49,001 nucleotides of DNA from Roseibium sp. TrichSKD4 (lineage in GTDB: Bacteria; Pseudomonadota; Alphaproteobacteria; Rhizobiales; Stappiaceae), in contig NZ_GL476310.1 of the NCBI RefSeq assembly GCF_000148725.1, forward strand, positions 158,198-207,198, given 5' to 3'. Both the position numbers and the translations under genes were made by a program. Each line of letters begins with the position of its first letter. Position 1 is the first letter of the stretch. Positions 7,980 through 16,258 of this stretch are shown in pieces. The notes beneath the pieces were generated by a model that saw only the letters and a list, made by a program, of their open reading frames with translations, had not been told where the DNA came from and did not search any database.

Positions 7980-8545
7980 CAGGATCTGGTTTCAGCCAAC
8001 CAGTCGATCACATCTTGGGCATTCCGGTCTGGCGGGAAGACGGGGTAAAACACGTTTGAGATAATCCCGTCCTTGACGATCAAGGTGAGGCGTTTAATCA
8101 GGGTTTTGCCGTCGACTTGGAAGGTTGGAAGGTCAAGCGCACGCGCCAGTTTCAAGTCAGCGTCAGAGAGCAGCGCAAAGGGCAGGTGAAGCCGCTCGGC
8201 TGCTTCAAGCTGATCGTCGCTTGTCTGTGTTGAAATGCCGAATACATGCTCGACACCAAGCGCAGCCAGTTCTGCATAATGGTCGCGAAAAGAGCAGGAC
8301 TGCGGCGTGCAGCCTCGCGCACCTGGAATGTCGTTCCACCCGTCTGGCAAAGCCCGGTCAGGGCGGCCCGTCATGGGATAGACGTAGAAGACAGCCGTAC
8401 CGGATAGCTCTGCAAGCTGCACGGCAGACCCATTGGTTGATGTGAGATCAACGTTCGGAATCTCGGCTCCGTTCAGATGATCGCAGGCTCCATCATCTTC
8501 CGGGCGAGGGAGGGTAGACCAGTCCACAGTTTCCAGCTTTCCCAT
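7979..8545 (-). CDS. Peroxiredoxin (AhpC/TSA, BCP-like)
   Basis: A 188-residue thioredoxin-fold peroxidase. The pair GCTPQSCSFRD places a peroxidatic cysteine at about residue 79 and a candidate resolving cysteine five residues later (84), the BCP/PrxQ spacing that reacts peroxide and forms an intramolecular disulfide reduced by thioredoxin. An insertion (GRPDRALPDGWNDIPGAR) separates the YPMTG strand from the active-site cysteine, which is longer than in classic BCP and typical of a less studied redoxin subgroup. The C-terminus contains the expected SDADLKLARAL and LIKRLTLIVKDG strands. Cytosolic: no signal peptide. It forms an overlapping pair with the GIY-YIG-like gene and is divergent from the 25-codon gene. 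Confidence 0.87.
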   Translation of the reverse strand: MGKLETVDWSTLPRPEDDGACDHLNGAEIPNVDLTSTNGSAVQLAELSGTAVFYVYPMTGRPDRALPDGWNDIPGARGCTPQSCSFRDHYAELAALGVEHVFGISTQTSDDQLEAAERLHLPFALLSDADLKLARALDLPTFQVDGKTLIKRLTLIVKDGIISNVFYPVFPPDRNAQDVIDWLAETRS

Positions 8546-8582
8546 TCCTGCGTTCTCTTTCTCAAATTCTTGAAGCTTTTAC

Positions 8583-8610
8583 TTGCCGATGCGCATTTGA
8601 ACCCTATCAT
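8583..8610 (+). promoter_or_regulatory. Promoter of the 25-codon gene
   Basis: TTGCCG (8583-8588), 16 bases, TATCAT (8605-8610): a reasonable sigma-70 pair that would start transcription near 8617, about 30 bases ahead of the tiny open frame. Together with the terminator at 8773 this defines a short autonomous transcript of about 185 bases. Confidence 0.45.
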
Positions 8611-8630
8611 ACTCACTATCGTCAACGGCA

Positions 8631-8646
8631 AGAAAGGAGGTGATCC
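8631..8646 (+). promoter_or_regulatory. Full-length Shine-Dalgarno sequence
   Basis: AGAAAGGAGGTGATCC is complementary to the 3' terminus of alphaproteobacterial 16S rRNA (GGATCACCTCCTTTCT) over all 16 bases. Ordinary sites match 4-8 bases. GGAGG ends 7 bases before the ATG at 8648, the ideal spacing, so the site fixes the start of the small gene. Confidence 0.8.
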
Positions 8647-8647
8647 C

Positions 8648-8725
8648 ATGTCTAGTGAGCTTCAGATGGTGACCTTGGGGTCTGGGCAAATTCTGATGGT
8701 GAAGGAGCAGACTCTTTCGTCGTAA
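8648..8725 (+). CDS. 25-residue protein of unknown function
   Basis: A 25-codon open frame, ATG 8648 to TAA 8723-8725, beginning MSSELQMVTLGSG and ending KEQTLSS. It has its own likely promoter, an extreme ribosome binding site, and a strong intrinsic terminator 48 bases after the stop, so it is an independent transcription unit, not chance. There is no Tyr, Cys or Trp, so it is not a PqqA- or mycofactocin-type precursor; the middle (LQMVTLGSGQILMV) is hydrophobic and could form a beta hairpin. I do not recognise it. The alternative is that the RNA acts as a regulatory transcript with the 16S-complementary sequence as the active part. Confidence 0.6.
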   Translation: MSSELQMVTLGSGQILMVKEQTLSS

Positions 8726-8772
8726 GGTTTGCTGGGATCTGATCCGGATGTCGGGTCACATCGGTCTCATGG

Positions 8773-8802
8773 AAGAGGGTCGCATTGCGGCCCTCTTTTT
8801 TG
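8773..8802 (+). terminator. Intrinsic terminator after the 25-codon gene
   Basis: AAGAGGG-T-CGC (8773-8783) pairs with GCG-G-CCCTCTT (8787-8797) around ATT, followed by an uninterrupted T-run to 8801. Confidence 0.88.
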
Positions 8803-8886
8803 TTGTCGTAGTTTGACTTTGCCTGAAAGTCTCTGCTTGGCATTTGGTTGCAATTGAAACTAAGCTCCTGAAAGTGGGAGGTTTCA

Positions 8887-9537
8887 ATGACAGCACCTAT
8901 TCTTCATTCCTATTTCCGAAGCTCGACATCTTTTCGTTTGCGAATAGCCCTGAATTTGAAAGGAATTGAAACGGACTATCAGTCCCATCACCTTAAACTC
9001 GGTGAGCAACACTCTGACGCCTATCTCCGAGTAAACAGGCAAGGTTTGGTGCCTTCACTGGTGCTGGCGAACGGGACTGTTCTGACACAATCCATGGCCA
9101 TCATTGAATATCTGGATGAAACCATCCCTGAGCCATCCCTGCTTCCAAAAGACCAGGAAACCCGGGCCAAAGCACGGGCCATGGCCCAAATGATTGCCTG
9201 CGAGATTCATCCGGTGAACAACCTGCGTGTCCTTGAGTACCTGCGCTCCGAGTTCGGGGCAGGAGACAGTCAGGTCGCAAGCTGGTTTCGCCATTGGGTG
9301 GACACAACATTTGTGCCGCTTGAGCAAATGCTGGCTGAACGTGAGACCGCGCATCGTTTTTGTCTGGGCGAAACGCCGGGCCTTGCGGATATCTGTTTGG
9401 TGGCGCAGGTGGCCAACAATGCGCGTTTTGATGTCGACATGTCGGCCTATCCGGTGATTTCCCGCATCAACGCTGCGTGTATGGAGCTGGACGCGTTTAA
9501 AAAAGCTGCGCCAGCAGCGCAGCCCGATGCGGAATGA
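8887..9537 (+). CDS. maiA: Maleylacetoacetate isomerase (zeta-class GST)
   Basis: A 216-residue glutathione S-transferase of the zeta class, which isomerises maleylacetoacetate to fumarylacetoacetate in tyrosine or gentisate breakdown, using glutathione. The signature SSTSFRLRIALNLKG (residues 12-26) carries the catalytic serine and glutathione-activating residues (classically SSCSWRVRIAL; the Cys is Thr here). The thioredoxin-like domain ends with QGLVPSLVL and TQSMAIIEYLDE; the helical C-terminal domain has the MAQMIACEIHPVNNLRVL segment in which these enzymes are strongly conserved, and FCLGETPGLADICL. GGGAG-like sequence just ahead of ATG 8887 supports the start. No other tyrosine catabolic gene is adjacent, so the exact substrate is a family inference. 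Confidence 0.9.
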   Translation: MTAPILHSYFRSSTSFRLRIALNLKGIETDYQSHHLKLGEQHSDAYLRVNRQGLVPSLVLANGTVLTQSMAIIEYLDETIPEPSLLPKDQETRAKARAMAQMIACEIHPVNNLRVLEYLRSEFGAGDSQVASWFRHWVDTTFVPLEQMLAERETAHRFCLGETPGLADICLVAQVANNARFDVDMSAYPVISRINAACMELDAFKKAAPAAQPDAE

Positions 9538-9543
9538 AGGTGA

Positions 9544-10305
9544 TTAAATCAGCCCGACGGCTTTGCGAACGCTTTCATCGCGTAAAGAGCAATCGGTGCC
9601 TTTATAGGCATCGCCCGCATCTGTTGAAAGCCAAGAGATCGCCTCTCCAACCCATTCAGCTGGGATATGAGCCGATGGGTCCAGCTGGCTGACCGGGTTG
9701 ATGCCAGACGCCTTGATTTGCACCTGCATTTCGGTGGCAACGGTTCCCGGGCTAAGGCCCATCACACGAATACCTTTCTCGCCGAATTCTTTGTCACCGC
9801 ATTTTGTCAGCGACAGGACAGCGGCCTTGGAAGCGCAGTAATGGCTCCACCCCTCCAGCGCACCAGTGGCAGCACCGGAGCTGATATTGATGATTGTGCC
9901 CTGTCCCTTTTCCAGCATGTGCGGTGTGGCCGCTCGCATGCCGTAATAAACGCCTTTGACATTCACATCTATGACCTTGCCCCAGCCATCGGGGTCGGAC
10001 GTTTCAATTCGGCTAATCGGGTCGATCAAGCCGGCATTGTTCACCAGAATGTCGATGCCGCCAAAACTGGAGGTGCATAGGCGCACGGCATCTTCAATAT
10101 CATCAAACCGGCTGACATCTCAGGCAATGGTTGCAGCTTGTCCGCCTTTTTCGCGGATATCGGCAGCAATCCGCTCAATTTCCTTGGTGCTTCTGGCAGC
10201 AAGAACAACAGAGACACCATATTTTGCCAAGCTATAGGCTGCCGACTCTCCAATGCCACGGCTTGCGCCGGTGATCAGCGCAGAATTTCCCTCGATCTGA
10301 AACAT
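9544..10305 (-). pseudogene. SDR oxidoreductase with one in-frame TGA
   Basis: A complete 254-codon classical short-chain dehydrogenase frame, ATG 10303-10305 to TGA 9544, broken only by TGA at 10120-10122 (codon 62). Before it lie the cofactor motif TGASRGIG (residues 13-20) and the second strand; after it DVSRFDD, NNAGL, ISSGAATG with the catalytic Ser, and YCASK with the catalytic Tyr/Lys. Related enzymes usually have Cys, Ala or Val just before the DVS motif, so a TGC- or TGT-to-TGA change is the simplest explanation. Length, frame and catalytic residues are otherwise intact, so the lesion is recent or a sequencing error. A second start downstream would lack the Rossmann glycine motif, so no functional shorter product is likely. 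Substrate unknown. Confidence 0.8.
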
Positions 10306-10576
10306 GTTTCCCGCCCCTTGATTGTTGCATCCCAGTCCCGTGTGTCGGCCCCGGACAGTGTGATTTCGTAAGTAGGGGTATTTCTGACAATTTGCACCGA
10401 TTTGCCGACTTAAAAATTGGCCGGTGTATTGGAGAACGAGAAAACGCAGCGGCAGGGGTTGCATGAAGTGGCCTGAAGCGCAGATAAACACCTTGAGAGT
10501 TTAGACTGCAGTCGTTTGGTCCACGAAATGCATCTCCAATTCGTCCACACAGCCTAGGCAAACTGTCAGGAGCCAC

Positions 10577-11362
10577 ATGACCGATGTGATGAGCCGGGTG
10601 CGCGCAAACTTGCGTCAGCTATATTTTGGTAGCTCCACAACGTCGCAGGTCTGGCGTTACGGACTTCTGGTCTTCGATGTCCTGACAATCGCCTATTTCG
10701 TCATTGCACCTTTTCTGGAACCGGAGCCGGTGCACTTTAAGGTGGATTATACGCTCGCCGTCCTTCTCACCCTCGACTATGTAGCCCGCATGATCGCGTC
10801 TGCGCATCCGGGCAGGTACGTTCTAACGTTCACTTCCGCTGCCGACATTGTGGTGATTGTCTCCCTAATCATTCCGGCGTTTTTCGAGAACCTCGCGTTC
10901 TTGAGGGTGGTGCGGATGATGCGGCTCATGCGATCCTATCACCTGTTGCGGGAGCTTCGAGAAACATCACGCTGGTTTCGCCAGAACGAGGAAATCCTCC
11001 ATTCCACGGTGAATCTTTTTGTTTTCATCTTTGTGGTCACAGCGATTGTTTATGTCGTCGAGGTCGATCGGAACGCGGGCATCAATAACTATCTGGATGC
11101 GCTGTATTTTACCGTCACCACGCTGACCACCACTGGATTTGGCGACATCACCATGACCGACAGCATCGGCCGGTTGATGACCGTCTGCATCATGATTTTC
11201 GGTGTCGCTCTGTTCTTACGCCTTGTTCAGACGATTTTTCGCCCCACCAAAGCTCTCTTTCCTTGCCCGGAATGCGGCTTGAAGCGTCATGACCCAGATG
11301 CGGTCTACTGCAAACATTGTGGCAATGTGGTCAACATTCCGACCGACGGGGACTGGTCATGA
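10577..11362 (+). CDS. Voltage-gated-type K+ channel with C-terminal zinc ribbon
   Basis: A 261-residue six-helix ion channel subunit. S1-S3 lie about residues 25-105; S4 is RVVRMMRLMRSYHLLRELR (about 110-128), with arginines at three-residue spacing as in voltage sensors; S5 is about 145-162; the pore loop has the potassium selectivity filter TTGFGD (185-190); S6 is about 198-215. After S6 a short tail carries CPEC and CKHC (Cys 230, 233, 245, 248), a four-cysteine zinc ribbon, instead of the RCK or cyclic-nucleotide domain often found in bacterial channels. Tetramer in the inner membrane. It is divergent from the broken SDR gene. The zinc ribbon could sense metal or redox state or assemble the tetramer; that is inference. 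Confidence 0.88.
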   Translation: MTDVMSRVRANLRQLYFGSSTTSQVWRYGLLVFDVLTIAYFVIAPFLEPEPVHFKVDYTLAVLLTLDYVARMIASAHPGRYVLTFTSAADIVVIVSLIIPAFFENLAFLRVVRMMRLMRSYHLLRELRETSRWFRQNEEILHSTVNLFVFIFVVTAIVYVVEVDRNAGINNYLDALYFTVTTLTTTGFGDITMTDSIGRLMTVCIMIFGVALFLRLVQTIFRPTKALFPCPECGLKRHDPDAVYCKHCGNVVNIPTDGDWS

Positions 11363-11468
11363 AACGATCTCCAGCAAGCGTGCTCGCCAAACTGTGAACG
11401 CAAGTGTCTTTTCTAAAAGAGCGAAAGCACAATAACGAAGAGCATCCTATTCGCCCCGAGGCAAAACC

Positions 11469-12323
11469 ATGCGTCTGCCTGCCATTTTTCTGTTTGCACT
11501 TACAGCGCTGAGCCTTTCTACGGTCGGGCCTGCACAATCATCCGAATGCCGGGATGAAGTGCCCTGCCAGCTCGAAAAGGGTGAATATTACATTCACTTG
11601 CCACCCGAATTTGCAGCAGACCAACCCAGAGGCGCGATCCTGTTTCTGCATGGTTATCGAGGCAAGGCGCTCAATGAGATCAGGAACAAGCGGTTTAAGG
11701 CTATCGCCGACGAGTTGGGTGTTGCGTTTGTGGCAGTCAACGGCGTCAAGGGAACATGGTCCTTCCCGAGTTCCCCGCGCGATTATCGAAATGAGTTTGC
11801 CTTTTTCGACAAGGTGCTGACTGATCTGGGAAATCGGTTCGGGATTGACCGGACACGAACCATGCTTAGTGGGTTTTCTTCTGGTGGATTCATGACATGG
11901 TACACCGCCTGTCACGATGCGCGGCTTTTTGGCGGCTACGCACCGATCGCAGGCGCATTCTGGAAACCGGAACCGATAACCTGTACCTCGCCGAAAATCC
12001 CATATCTGTTTCACGTTCATGGAACGTCCGACAAGGTGGTGCCGATGGACGGTCGACCACTGGGAGGAGGTCGTTGGCATCAGGGGGATGTGATTGAGAG
12101 CATGAATGTCTGGCTGAAGCAGGCGGATCTTGAAAGCACGCTGCCGCACAAAAGCACCTTTCAAAATCTTGCTTGTGAAAGCTGGACTGCCAACGATGGT
12201 TTCTTGGAGCTTTGCCTTCATGGCGGTGGCCACAGCGTCAAGGCAGACTGGATCAAGCGAGCCTGGCTCCGTTTAAGTGAAGCACGCGGGTGGTCAAAAC
12301 CAATTGACGAAACAGACAATTAA
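11469..12323 (+). CDS. Secreted esterase, PHB depolymerase/LpqC-like
   Basis: A 284-residue alpha/beta-hydrolase with an N-terminal signal peptide (MRLPAIFLFALTALSLS..., likely cleaved after PAQSS or nearby, about residue 25), so periplasmic or extracellular. The oxyanion-hole strand ILFLHGYRG is at about 57-65, the nucleophile elbow GFSSGG at 135-140 (Ser 137), an HVHGTSDKVVP segment with the candidate acid Asp near 190, and a catalytic His in LHGGGHSV near the C-terminus. This is the layout of polyhydroxybutyrate depolymerase-like and feruloyl-esterase-like (LpqC) enzymes. Several cysteines (Cys 27, 33 and later pairs) suggest disulfides fitting export. Natural ester substrate unknown. It has its own upstream gap of about 105 bases. 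Confidence 0.83.
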   Translation: MRLPAIFLFALTALSLSTVGPAQSSECRDEVPCQLEKGEYYIHLPPEFAADQPRGAILFLHGYRGKALNEIRNKRFKAIADELGVAFVAVNGVKGTWSFPSSPRDYRNEFAFFDKVLTDLGNRFGIDRTRTMLSGFSSGGFMTWYTACHDARLFGGYAPIAGAFWKPEPITCTSPKIPYLFHVHGTSDKVVPMDGRPLGGGRWHQGDVIESMNVWLKQADLESTLPHKSTFQNLACESWTANDGFLELCLHGGGHSVKADWIKRAWLRLSEARGWSKPIDETDN

Positions 12324-12371
12324 GCCTCTGATGCACGCCTTCCCGACACCTAATCAGAAAAATATAGGCAA

Positions 12372-13658
12372 GTGGTGACTGAATCAGCTGAAACCCGCGG
12401 TGCCCTGTCAGGGCTAACTGTTCTGGATCTCTCTCGAATTTTGGCCGGCCCCACGTCGACCCAGATCTTGGGTGATTTGGGGGCGGAGGTCATCAAGGTC
12501 GAGCGGCCCAAGCGCGGTGATGACACAAGGGGGTGGGGCCCGCCTTTTCTGCTTGATGAAGAGGGGCAGGAAACCTGCGAGAGCGCGTACTACCTTTCAT
12601 CTAACCGCAACAAGCAATCCGTGGCGATCGATCTTGCCAGCGCAGAAGGGCAAGACCTGCTCCAGTCGCTTGCAGAGAAAGCCGATATCTTGATCGAGAA
12701 TTTCAAGGTTGGCGATCTGGCGCGCCGTGGTCTGGATTATGACACGCTCAAGACGCGCAATCCGAAGCTGATCTATTGTTCCATTTCCGGTTTTGGGCAA
12801 ACCGGGCCGTATTCCCATCGAGCAGGATATGATTTTCTCATTCAAGGAATGGGGGGGATCATGTCTCTGACCGGGTTCCCGGATGAAGAAGGCGGAACAC
12901 CAACCAAGGCAGGTGTTGGAATTGCGGACGTCATGTGCGGCATGTACGCGACCGTGGCCATTCTGGCAGCGCTCAATCACCGTCACCAGACCGGCGAGGG
13001 GCAATACATAGACATCTCCCTCTTCGACAGCCAGGTGGCCTGGCTCATCAATCAAGGCGTTGCACATCTGGTCAGTGGTAAAGTGCCGGGGCGCTTGGGA
13101 AATGGGCATCCCACAATTGTTCCTTATGAAACATTTCCCGCGCGCGACAAGCAGTTCATTCTGGCAGTCGGAAATGACAGTCAGTTTCAAAAGTTCTGTG
13201 CTGTGGCGGGGTGTTCCGAACTTGCTGAGGATTCGCGTTTTGCATTAAATGCAGACCGGGTGCGGAACCGTAAGGAGCTGGTGCCCTTGTTGCGAAGCGT
13301 CACAATTCAAAGAGACGCTGCGGACTGGATCTCAGCGCTTGAAGAAGCCGGTGTGCCATGTGGCCCGGTCAATGATCTTGGGGATGTCTTCACTGATCCG
13401 CATGTGCATAGCCGGGGGATGAAGATCACCCTCCCGCATCCGCTATCGGGATCTGTTGATCTGATTGGTTCTCCCATCAAGATGGAAAAGACGCCGGTGA
13501 GTTATCGCGCCGCACCGCCGGTTCTTGGTTCGGGCACATTGGATGTATTGCAGCGTCACCTCGGACTAACATGCGAGCAGTTGTGCGATCTGAAAAACGC
13601 TGGCGTTCTGGACTTTCCCGAGCCGACTGAAAACAACAAGAAGGAGACAGCCCAATGA
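12372..13658 (+). CDS. CaiB/BaiF-type CoA-transferase
   Basis: A 428-residue class III CoA-transferase, moving CoA between carboxylic acids. Visible family motifs: LSGLTVLDLSRILAGP at the N-terminus, LGDLGAEVIKVERPKRGDDTRGW, the ADILIENFKVGDLARRGLDY segment, and GIADVMCGMYATVAILAAL near residue 185, which contains the aspartate that forms the acyl-enzyme intermediate. Length is standard. The start is a GTG at 12372 or 12375 with AGGCAAG just upstream. Its ATGA stop overlaps the start of the ThDP enzyme gene, so the two are translationally coupled. CaiB plus ThDP enzyme recalls oxalate breakdown (formyl-CoA transferase plus oxalyl-CoA decarboxylase), but the second gene does not look like a true Oxc, so the substrate is open. 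Confidence 0.88.
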   Translation: MVTESAETRGALSGLTVLDLSRILAGPTSTQILGDLGAEVIKVERPKRGDDTRGWGPPFLLDEEGQETCESAYYLSSNRNKQSVAIDLASAEGQDLLQSLAEKADILIENFKVGDLARRGLDYDTLKTRNPKLIYCSISGFGQTGPYSHRAGYDFLIQGMGGIMSLTGFPDEEGGTPTKAGVGIADVMCGMYATVAILAALNHRHQTGEGQYIDISLFDSQVAWLINQGVAHLVSGKVPGRLGNGHPTIVPYETFPARDKQFILAVGNDSQFQKFCAVAGCSELAEDSRFALNADRVRNRKELVPLLRSVTIQRDAADWISALEEAGVPCGPVNDLGDVFTDPHVHSRGMKITLPHPLSGSVDLIGSPIKMEKTPVSYRAAPPVLGSGTLDVLQRHLGLTCEQLCDLKNAGVLDFPEPTENNKKETAQ

Positions 13659-15268
13659 CAAGCGGAGCCGACATTATCGCCGGAAAATTGCATGCCGCGG
13701 GCTGTCGGCATGCATTTGGAATCCCCGGCGGTGAAGTCCTTGCCCTGATGGACAGTTTGAACCGGGCTGGCCTTCGGTTTGTGTTGGTGAAGCATGAGAA
13801 TGCCGGCGGCTTCATGGCAGAAGGCGGGTGGCATGCCGATGGAGCTCCCAGCGTCCTTTTGGCCACGCTTGGCCCCGGCGTCGCCAATGCTGTTAATGTT
13901 GTTGCCAATGCATGGCAGGACCGTGTGCCGCTTATCTTCCTGACCGGCTGCGTCGATGCTGCAGAAGCGGAAAGTTATACCCATCAGGTCTTTGATCACC
14001 AGCAGCTGCTACGCCCGATTGTAAAGGCCAGTTTTTCGGCTCGGTTGGGCGCGTTGGATGCAATGATGGACAAGGCTATTGCCCTCGCCATGGAAGGGCA
14101 GCCGGGGGCGGTTCATATTGATGTTCCGATCAATGTCGCGGATCAGATCACGGAAGAGCCTTGGAGCGCCTCAACGCCCTTGCCGCTTCCCGCACAAGCC
14201 CCTGCTCCAGGACGGCAATTGGAGGAGGCGTTAAAGCTATTTCGGACCGCTCAAAGACCGATTGTCTTGGCGGGCGTTGATGCCGTGAATGAAGGTGTTG
14301 GTCCCGAAATCACTGCGTTTTGTGAGCAGTTCGAGATACCTCTGGTAACGACCTACAAGGGCAAGGGGTTGATGGACGAGCGCCGCGCGTTGGCGCTGGG
14401 CGGCGCGGGCCTTTCGCCAAAGGCGGATGACGTTTTACTGCCACTTTTCCAGCAGAGCGATTGTATCCTGCTGCTTGGGTATGATCCCATCGAAATGCGG
14501 ATTAACTGGCGGCACCCTTGGCCCAAGGATGCGCCCGTGATCGAGGTCACCTCTGTTTTGCGCACCCACGGCATGCATGACGTACAGGCGACACTGCGAA
14601 GTGATATCCGGCCTGCACTTGAGCACCTGTCTGCAGCTCGTGACGGTGGGCAAGCCACCTGGCAAGACGCAGAACCCGCCAAAGCGAAAGCTCAACTTAA
14701 AGGCATTTTCGAAGCGGAAGAGAATTGGGGTCCGGCGCGCGCATTCCATGCCCTAAGGTCTGTTATGCCAGATGAAACGGTTGTAACGGCCGACAGTGGT
14801 GCGCACCGGATTTTGGTCTCGCAAATCTGGCAGTGCACGAGCCCGCGCACGATGCTGCAATCCTCTGCTCTTTGTACAATGGGCTGTGCGTTACCGCTCG
14901 CGATGGGCCATCGATTGGTTGATGGCAAGGCGCCGGTTTTGGTTTTTGTCGGAGATGCCGGTCTTGAAATGTGTCTCGGTGAATTGTCCACCCTGCGAGA
15001 TCTGAAGATCCCGGTAATCATCTGTGTGATGGTTGATGCCAGCCTTGCACTGATTGAGCTCAAACAGCGCAAAAGCCAACTTGGAAATGTCGGAGTTGAT
15101 TTCGAGGAAACAGACTTTCCGGCTGTCGCTCGAGCGTATGGCGGGCACGGGGTTTGGATCGATGATGAGGCAGCTCTGATGAAGGAGGCGAAAGCGGCCT
15201 TGGCGCGGGAGAGCTTCACGATATTGGCATGCCGGATTTCCCGCAAAGCATACGACGGGAAATTCTGA
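13655..15268 (+). CDS. ThDP-dependent enzyme, acetolactate synthase-like
   Basis: A 537-residue thiamine diphosphate enzyme with the three-domain POX/AHAS layout. The Pyr domain (1-165) has the catalytic glutamate in VKHENAGGFMAEGG (about residue 49). The middle domain (about 185-320) has a degenerate nucleotide-type fold, and the PP domain (about 360-520) carries the GDAG start of the ThDP motif near residue 430, with the second half near VDASLAL; the usual NN or ND end is replaced by VDA. That change may affect magnesium or ThDP binding or mark a special subgroup. The reaction is unknown: acetolactate synthase-like, glyoxylate carboligase-like and oxalyl-CoA decarboxylase-like activities are all possible. 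Coupled to the CaiB gene (4-base overlap) and followed after 105 bases by panC. Confidence 0.8.
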   Translation: MTSGADIIAGKLHAAGCRHAFGIPGGEVLALMDSLNRAGLRFVLVKHENAGGFMAEGGWHADGAPSVLLATLGPGVANAVNVVANAWQDRVPLIFLTGCVDAAEAESYTHQVFDHQQLLRPIVKASFSARLGALDAMMDKAIALAMEGQPGAVHIDVPINVADQITEEPWSASTPLPLPAQAPAPGRQLEEALKLFRTAQRPIVLAGVDAVNEGVGPEITAFCEQFEIPLVTTYKGKGLMDERRALALGGAGLSPKADDVLLPLFQQSDCILLLGYDPIEMRINWRHPWPKDAPVIEVTSVLRTHGMHDVQATLRSDIRPALEHLSAARDGGQATWQDAEPAKAKAQLKGIFEAEENWGPARAFHALRSVMPDETVVTADSGAHRILVSQIWQCTSPRTMLQSSALCTMGCALPLAMGHRLVDGKAPVLVFVGDAGLEMCLGELSTLRDLKIPVIICVMVDASLALIELKQRKSQLGNVGVDFEETDFPAVARAYGGHGVWIDDEAALMKEAKAALARESFTILACRISRKAYDGKF

Positions 15269-15373
15269 GCCGGAAAACAGCTGAAACCATCTTTGGTCGT
15301 GTGGACCTTTTGAGAGCACCTGCCTATGTTGCGCTCGCAATTCGTCCACACAGCCTCAAGGTGTTGCTGAAAC

Positions 15374-16258
15374 ATGCTTGTCTGCCCGACAAAAGCCGAA
15401 GTCCGGTCATTGGTCGCCGGATATCGCCGTGCAAGGCGAACTGTCGCACTTGTCCCGACCATGGGATATCTCCATGAAGGTCATCTGGCATTGGTGCGCG
15501 AAGCAAAACGGCAAGCCGAGAAGGTCATTGTTTCGATCTTTGTGAACCCCACACAGTTTGGGCCAAACGAAGATTTGGACAGCTATCCGAGAGATACAGA
15601 CCGTGACCTTGCCCTGTTGGAGCAAGAAGGTGTCGATGGTGTATTTCTGCCCAGTCCGGAAGAAATGTACGGCACGGGCGGAGCCACATTTGTTGAGGTG
15701 CCAGAGCTCTCCGGCATGCTGCAGGGAGTACTAAGGCCAGGACATTTTCGCGGTGTCTCAACCGTTGTGACCAAGCTCTTCAATATTGTTCAGCCTGATG
15801 CTGCCGTCTTTGGTGAAAAGGACTACCAGCAGCTAACTTTAATCCGCCAGATGGTGCGCGATCTGGATATGCCGATTGAGATCATGGGGCACCCAACGGT
15901 TCGCGAAGAAGACGGGCTTGCGCTGTCGTCCCGCAATGTCCGTTTGAGCGAAAGTCATCGCCAGCAGGCTGTTGTTCTTTCAAAGGCCCTATCAGTGGCG
16001 GAAGATGCAGCCAAGACAGACCCGGATATTGAAAATCTGAAAACCGTCATTCACGAGACACTGAATGATGCGCCTGACGGCAAGGTGGAAAGCGTTGATA
16101 TTCGGGATGCAAAAACATTGGCCGAAGTGGTGGGGCATCCAGCGCGGCCAGTCGTTGCATTGCTCGCGGTTCGCTTTGGATCTGTGCTTTTGATTGACCA
16201 GCGGGTCATCGCAAATCTTCTTACGGTCGTTGATGGAAACAAGGGGAACCAAATATGA
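15374..16258 (+). CDS. panC: Pantoate-beta-alanine ligase
   Basis: A 294-residue pantothenate synthetase: pantoate plus beta-alanine plus ATP gives pantothenate, AMP and pyrophosphate, the last step of vitamin B5 synthesis, in the cytosol. Recognised by [14 protein letters not shown] (residues 29-42, the HIGH-like nucleotide-binding motif), [18 protein letters not shown], the [13 protein letters not shown] segment, GEKDYQQL and [11 protein letters not shown] (the KMSKS-like loop). Length is normal. The ATG at 15374 lies just ahead of the usual N-terminal segment; AAGGTG at about 15358 may serve as ribosome binding site. The stop overlaps the panB start by four bases. Confidence 0.97.
   Translation: MLVCPTKAEVRSLVAGYRRARRTVALVPTMGYLHEGHLALVREAKRQAEKVIVSIFVNPTQFGPNEDLDSYPRDTDRDLALLEQEGVDGVFLPSPEEMYGTGGATFVEVPELSGMLQGVLRPGHFRGVSTVVTKLFNIVQPDAAVFGEKDYQQLTLIRQMVRDLDMPIEIMGHPTVREEDGLALSSRNVRLSESHRQQAVVLSKALSVAEDAAKTDPDIENLKTVIHETLNDAPDGKVESVDIRDAKTLAEVVGHPARPVVALLAVRFGSVLLIDQRVIANLLTVVDGNKGNQI

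Noticed and set aside
8648-8725. PqqA or other RiPP precursor peptide
   Set aside because: No Glu-Tyr pair, Cys or core-peptide motif, and no maturase gene nearby.
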